The position numbers and the translations under genes were made by a program. A stretch of 9,195 nucleotides of DNA from Planctomycetaceae bacterium. GTDB taxonomy: Bacteria; Planctomycetota; Planctomycetia; Pirellulales; Thermoguttaceae. Numbering within the stretch: position 1 is the first letter of the stretch; each line of letters begins with the position of its first letter. The stretch lies in the NCBI GenBank assembly GCA_031283515.1, contig JAITBS010000451.1, positions 1-9,195 on the forward strand, written 5' to 3'. Below are positions 5,768 to 9,195 of the stretch, piece after piece. The notes beneath the pieces are model-generated. The model was not told the origin of the DNA, made no database searches, and saw only the letters and a program-made list of their open reading frames with translations.

Positions 5768-8728
5768 TTATTTGACATGATGTTTTGGTTGATCTGCCCA
5801 TTTTTTCCATCGGGCGATTTTTTGTTGCGTAATTGATGTTTCTTGGGAATAAGATTGACCAAAATCAAGAATTTCAATGTCTTCTCCAACTATTTTGGGA
5901 AGTCCGGTTAACGCCGACAGACGAACGCTGCTGTTACGATCATCAAGGAAATAAATCAAAATCGGTATAAAAATATCATCACCAAGTTCCGCAATTTTTT
6001 GGGCAACTTCACACCTAATTCGAGAATCAGTGGAAAGTGCTAAACGCCGGAATGTCTCTTCGCCAGCAGGAACTCCCAAACAATGTAACGCCATTGCCGT
6101 TTCAAGTTGAAGCCATATATCATTTTGCAGTAATTTTGTTTCGAGTTTTTCTATAATTTCCGTACGCTCTTTTTCAAAATCATCAGATTCCACCCTGTCA
6201 AACACCGCAAGTACCGCATTGAGTGAACTTTGGAATACCTTCCGGTTCGGATCGTACAATAATTCAATCAGTTTCGGTAAATCATGACCATTACCAAATT
6301 CCTGAAAAATCTCACAGGCTAAGCATCGGAGTTTCAACGATTCGGATTGGAGTAACCGTGTTGCCTGCCGTTTGGCTAATTCAGAATCGTTTTTTCTGAT
6401 AACTTCAAGAAGCGAAGCAAGAACAAAAGAATCCGTTTGATGATTGGCTTGATCGTCAATCCGCCGAAGAGTCAGTTTGTCCATACCGCGAACAGATGAC
6501 CACCGAATCAGTTCAGAAGCGGCTTTGCGCTTTTCATTGATATCACTGGATTTAAGTTGAATAACCCACTCAAAAACCGGATTGGTTTCGGCTAAAACAG
6601 AATCCAATGACTCTGGAATTTTTCGCCGTTCAAATGTGTACAAATAATTCAGTGCCGGCAATAATTGTTCCTCAAAACTGATCAACCGGTTTCGGATTTC
6701 TTGCCGCTCTTCAGGTGAACAGTTGGTACGTTGCCAATCGTTAAGGCAATACCGAATCTCATCAAGAATCAAATCATTCGGATAAACCGGTTTGGAAAGA
6801 AAAAATTCGTTGTCTTGCCGATTTTGAGAATGTAATTCCGCAGAACCAACGACTTCGTGAAAACATCGAACCAACTTTTCATATTGTTCCGTTTGATTTT
6901 TCGGTAAGTCCAACGGATTTAGTTCTTTAACCGTAATTCCATGTTTGGCAAGAATTTCAAGAGCTTGCTGACGAGTTGTTACGTGTTGACTTTTCACGGC
7001 GTCCAATAGAAGCAAACCGCTGTCTTCAAGTTGCCAATCAACCAATGCGTTTAGAGTTGCCAGCCGGACTTTTTCATAATAATCGTTTATCATTCGTCTT
7101 GCCAGCGTAACCGTTTGAGGCGAACACCGATCAGCAAACGCTTTCGCCACTTCAATCCGAACATTGGAATCCTGATCGTCAACCATTGAAAACACGTCTT
7201 CAAAACAACCCAATTTTCGGAGTGCCTCAACCGCCTTCGCCCGATTAGACGCCGCCGAATCACGAAGTTTGGGCTTAATCATCGGAACCGATTCCTGACA
7301 ACCCGCTTCCGCCAACGCAGTCATTGCGGCATGACGTACCATCATTTCTCCATCCAAATCACGTTGAACAAATGTCCAGATTTCGGGTTCTTTCCAAAGT
7401 CCCAGTGTTCGGATCATTTCTGTACGAATAGTCGGATTGGTTTCACGCCGCACATATTCAAGATAAGTTTCCGGTAACCGAAATTCCCGACCGCCAACCG
7501 AATTTCCATTTCGTTTTTTGGGAGGTGAATGTTGACGCCAAAGTTTGGCGGTTTGCCAACGCATTTCAAAATTCCGTGCGGAAAACGGTTCTAAAAAACA
7601 CGGATGTTCCCAAGGTTCCAGCCGTTCCGCTAAAGCGATAAGCAGTTCCAACCACAAAGCCGGAATTCCCGGTTCGATGTTTTTAACAGAAAGACCCGTT
7701 TGTTTGTTTGTCGTTTCAATTTCACGCTCTTTGAATTGTTCCAATAATGGAATCAAAACATCAGGCGATACCGTTTGTAATCTCCCCAATGTTTCAGCAG
7801 CAGCACAACGTAATTCGTTTTTCAATGATTTATTCTTGACGATTTCAATCAACTCTTTTTCCACCAAAGGATCACCATCACGTCCCATTAAAACCGCCGC
7901 GTTCGCCCGCAAAACCCGAAAAGATAATCCTTGATATTTTTTATCGTGCAAAAATATTTCAGGATTGCCGCGTAATTCGGACGGAATACGGATGAGGTGT
8001 TCCATTTCCTGATGAAACCAACGCCACGTCGATGGTAAACCGGAAGAATATTCGTAATTGAAATTTTTTTGTTTCTGAATTTCTTTGTTGGACATATTGA
8101 GCCGATTGATTTCATTTTGACGTTTCCGAACCGACTCATTTTGATTCGGAAACGGATTTTTCATTCCGTTTTCTTTCCAATAATCCAACACAATATTTTT
8201 CGTCCAAATATCTTTGGAAAGAATCCGTTCCTGTTCCTCATCCGTTACCAATTCCACTTCCGATTCTGATTCTGATTCTGATTCTGATTCTGACAATTCG
8301 GACTCAATTTCCGCAACCAATTCTGTTTCCGCAGTCGTTTCCGTTTCGACAACTAATTCCGTTTCCGCAATCGTTTTTGTTTCCGCAACTGATTTTGTTT
8401 CAGAAACAGATTCTGTTTCAACAACCGATTTTGTTTCGGTGAACGAGTCCAATGTTTTCTGTTCACCTTGCGGAACAACATGAGAAACCGGAACGATTGA
8501 CGAAAGATGTTCAAGATGTTCCGTAAACGGATCACACGGTAATTCGTTGGAGATTGCGGTTAAAAACGGATCAATAAATGTTTCGGTATTATCGGGTGTT
8601 TCGGTGTTAGGAGGAAGAACTGCCGTTTCCGGTAAATGCAAACGCTCCACAGGTACGGTCAAAGAACAACCGGCAAAAAGAGACAATATCCCTATTATCA
8701 GAACAATATTTTTTTTCGCGACATCCAT
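5768..8728 (-). CDS. Large HEAT-repeat lipoprotein with Ser/Glu-rich linker
   Basis: This 986-aa protein starts with a lipoprotein signal: MDVAKKN, a hydrophobic core (8-19) and the lipobox LFAGC with Cys21 as the lipidation site, so it should be anchored in a membrane and face the periplasm. Residues 22-97 are Pro/Thr/Glu-rich. Residues 98-160 form a low-complexity linker of hexads (ETKSVx/ETELVx) ending in SESESESESE. From about 265 onward it is alpha-helical with HEAT/PBS-lyase-like repeats, clearest at 304-330, 463-487, 494-548, 798-825 and 903-945 (for example RHAAMTALAEAG, VRLSALTGL), separated by a less regular helical segment (600-760). HEAT solenoids bind proteins; no enzymatic motif is visible. 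The ATG at 8728 is the only reasonable start, since an in-frame TGA lies at 8750-8752. There is no Shine-Dalgarno at normal distance (a GAGGTG lies 22 nt upstream). Lipid anchor and fold are well supported; the partner is unknown. Confidence 0.85.
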   Translation of the reverse strand: MDVAKKNIVLIIGILSLFAGCSLTVPVERLHLPETAVLPPNTETPDNTETFIDPFLTAISNELPCDPFTEHLEHLSSIVPVSHVVPQGEQKTLDSFTETKSVVETESVSETKSVAETKTIAETELVVETETTAETELVAEIESELSESESESESESEVELVTDEEQERILSKDIWTKNIVLDYWKENGMKNPFPNQNESVRKRQNEINRLNMSNKEIQKQKNFNYEYSSGLPSTWRWFHQEMEHLIRIPSELRGNPEIFLHDKKYQGLSFRVLRANAAVLMGRDGDPLVEKELIEIVKNKSLKNELRCAAAETLGRLQTVSPDVLIPLLEQFKEREIETTNKQTGLSVKNIEPGIPALWLELLIALAERLEPWEHPCFLEPFSARNFEMRWQTAKLWRQHSPPKKRNGNSVGGREFRLPETYLEYVRRETNPTIRTEMIRTLGLWKEPEIWTFVQRDLDGEMMVRHAAMTALAEAGCQESVPMIKPKLRDSAASNRAKAVEALRKLGCFEDVFSMVDDQDSNVRIEVAKAFADRCSPQTVTLARRMINDYYEKVRLATLNALVDWQLEDSGLLLLDAVKSQHVTTRQQALEILAKHGITVKELNPLDLPKNQTEQYEKLVRCFHEVVGSAELHSQNRQDNEFFLSKPVYPNDLILDEIRYCLNDWQRTNCSPEERQEIRNRLISFEEQLLPALNYLYTFERRKIPESLDSVLAETNPVFEWVIQLKSSDINEKRKAASELIRWSSVRGMDKLTLRRIDDQANHQTDSFVLASLLEVIRKNDSELAKRQATRLLQSESLKLRCLACEIFQEFGNGHDLPKLIELLYDPNRKVFQSSLNAVLAVFDRVESDDFEKERTEIIEKLETKLLQNDIWLQLETAMALHCLGVPAGEETFRRLALSTDSRIRCEVAQKIAELGDDIFIPILIYFLDDRNSSVRLSALTGLPKIVGEDIEILDFGQSYSQETSITQQKIARWKKWADQPKHHVK
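8249..8437 (-). repeat. Coding hexad-repeat linker of the lipoprotein
   Basis: On the minus strand these 189 bp encode residues 98-160 of the lipoprotein. About seven degenerate six-residue units (18 bp each) of the form ET-x-S/L-V-x are followed by alternating Ser-Glu. The Ser-Glu part is a perfect run of five GATTCT hexamers on the plus strand (8262-8291). The whole stretch keeps one reading frame, and unit-length changes would be in frame. It is expected to be an acidic, extended spacer between the lipid anchor and the helical domain. Confidence 0.8.
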
Positions 8729-8832
8729 TTCGCTAAATAATTTCGGTGTTCACCTCAATAATAAATAAGGCATCTTTGGTTTGCACACAATGTTTGTTTA
8801 CAGCGTTTGTTTGCGGGAAAGTTACAAATATT

Positions 8833-9195
8833 TTATTTTTCCTCTGCCGGAAACATTTTTCTTGAAGCCCGATGTTTTTTGTACTCTTCTGGAATTGGTT
8901 CACCTGGTTTCCATGACTTGAGATACACCGGCATTGAGTCGGTATTTTCACCGCGTAATTTCTTTATTTCGGCAATTATTGTTTTGACATAATCCGGAGG
9001 ATTGTCAATCAAATTCTGTAACTTTTCCATCTGCTCATCTGTTAATACATCAAATATTTTGAATTTAGCACGTGTGATAAAATGTTGCCCTTTTTGGGTT
9101 ACGTCCCGTAACATTTTTTGGATTTCTTCTTCGTGTTCTGTTGTTTGTGTCAAGGCATGAAGTTTCTCGTTAAACTCTTTAGTATCTGTAATGAC
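8833..9195 (-). CDS. Small helical protein, LTxxQ-like (5' end beyond the window)
   Basis: The frame is open through the right edge, giving 120 visible residues; a TTG at 9153 is possible but nothing marks it as the start, as coding resumes upstream with similar charged composition. The visible part is rich in Glu and Lys and predicted helical: HEEEIQKMLRDV, then FKIFDVLTDEQMEKLQNLI, then DYVKTIIAEIKKLRG, and a Pro-containing tail (KPGEPIPEEYKK) ending MFPAEEK. The LTDEQMEKLQ segment resembles the LTxxQ motif of Spy/CpxP-like periplasmic proteins, where helix-loop-helix units have chaperone-like or sensing roles. The match is a short motif only, and with the N-terminus missing a signal peptide cannot be checked. 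It lies 104 bp upstream of the HEAT lipoprotein on the same strand and could share a transcript. Confidence 0.6.
   Translation of the reverse strand, partial: VITDTKEFNEKLHALTQTTEHEEEIQKMLRDVTQKGQHFITRAKFKIFDVLTDEQMEKLQNLIDNPPDYVKTIIAEIKKLRGENTDSMPVYLKSWKPGEPIPEEYKKHRASRKMFPAEEK

Noticed and set aside
8214..8483. Plus-strand Ser-Asp repeat frame
   Set aside because: It is the antisense reading of the Ser-Glu and hexad repeats of the lipoprotein. It has no signal, anchor or ribosome binding site of its own.
8733..8951. Minus-strand 72-residue frame between the last two genes
   Set aside because: It mostly overlaps the LTxxQ-like gene in another frame and has no recognisable features; a GAGGTG near its end is too far from the lipoprotein start to serve as its ribosome binding site.

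Overview
The window looks like part of a chromosome from a Gram-negative bacterium of the Planctomycetes/PVC type, probably a host- or gut-associated one. This assignment is an inference. It rests on the mix of genes (an autotransporter-associated beta-strand-repeat protein, a very large HEAT-repeat lipoprotein and a GntP-type permease), on mostly absent Shine-Dalgarno sequences, on wide repeat-bearing intergenic spaces, on moderate-to-low GC by eye, and on an extra segment in thioredoxin reductase that I recall from planctomycete homologues. A Verrucomicrobia-like or other PVC host is not excluded.

Layout. The left edge cuts into the 3' part of an autotransporter gene (2-1663, +) with one strand-repeat motif and a complete C-terminal beta-barrel. 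A 323-bp spacer follows, with a good sigma70-like promoter and a dyad. Next is trxB, thioredoxin reductase (1987-3036, +). A 559-bp non-coding stretch (3037-3595) holds short-period repeats, a pair of inverted repeat copies (3216-3518) and T tracts. It leads into a GntP-family permease (3596-4897, +) and, 101 bp further, a 222-aa TOPRIM-like DUF4276-type protein (4999-5667, +).

The remaining genes are on the minus strand and converge on that block: a 986-aa HEAT-repeat lipoprotein with a Ser/Glu-rich hexad-repeat linker (5768-8728), and upstream of it the C-terminal part of a small helical protein (8833-9195) whose start lies beyond the right edge.

How the genes relate. I see no clear multi-gene pathway. 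The autotransporter, HEAT lipoprotein and permease are envelope proteins; TrxB is cytosolic redox housekeeping. The DUF4276-like protein belongs to a family that I recall as often sitting next to an ATPase, sometimes in defence-type loci, but no ATPase lies beside it here. The most notable non-genic signal is one repeat family present as two inverted copies before the permease, with a third partial copy in the convergent gap at 5694-5716. No rRNA, tRNA, CRISPR array, transposase or complete mobile element was seen.
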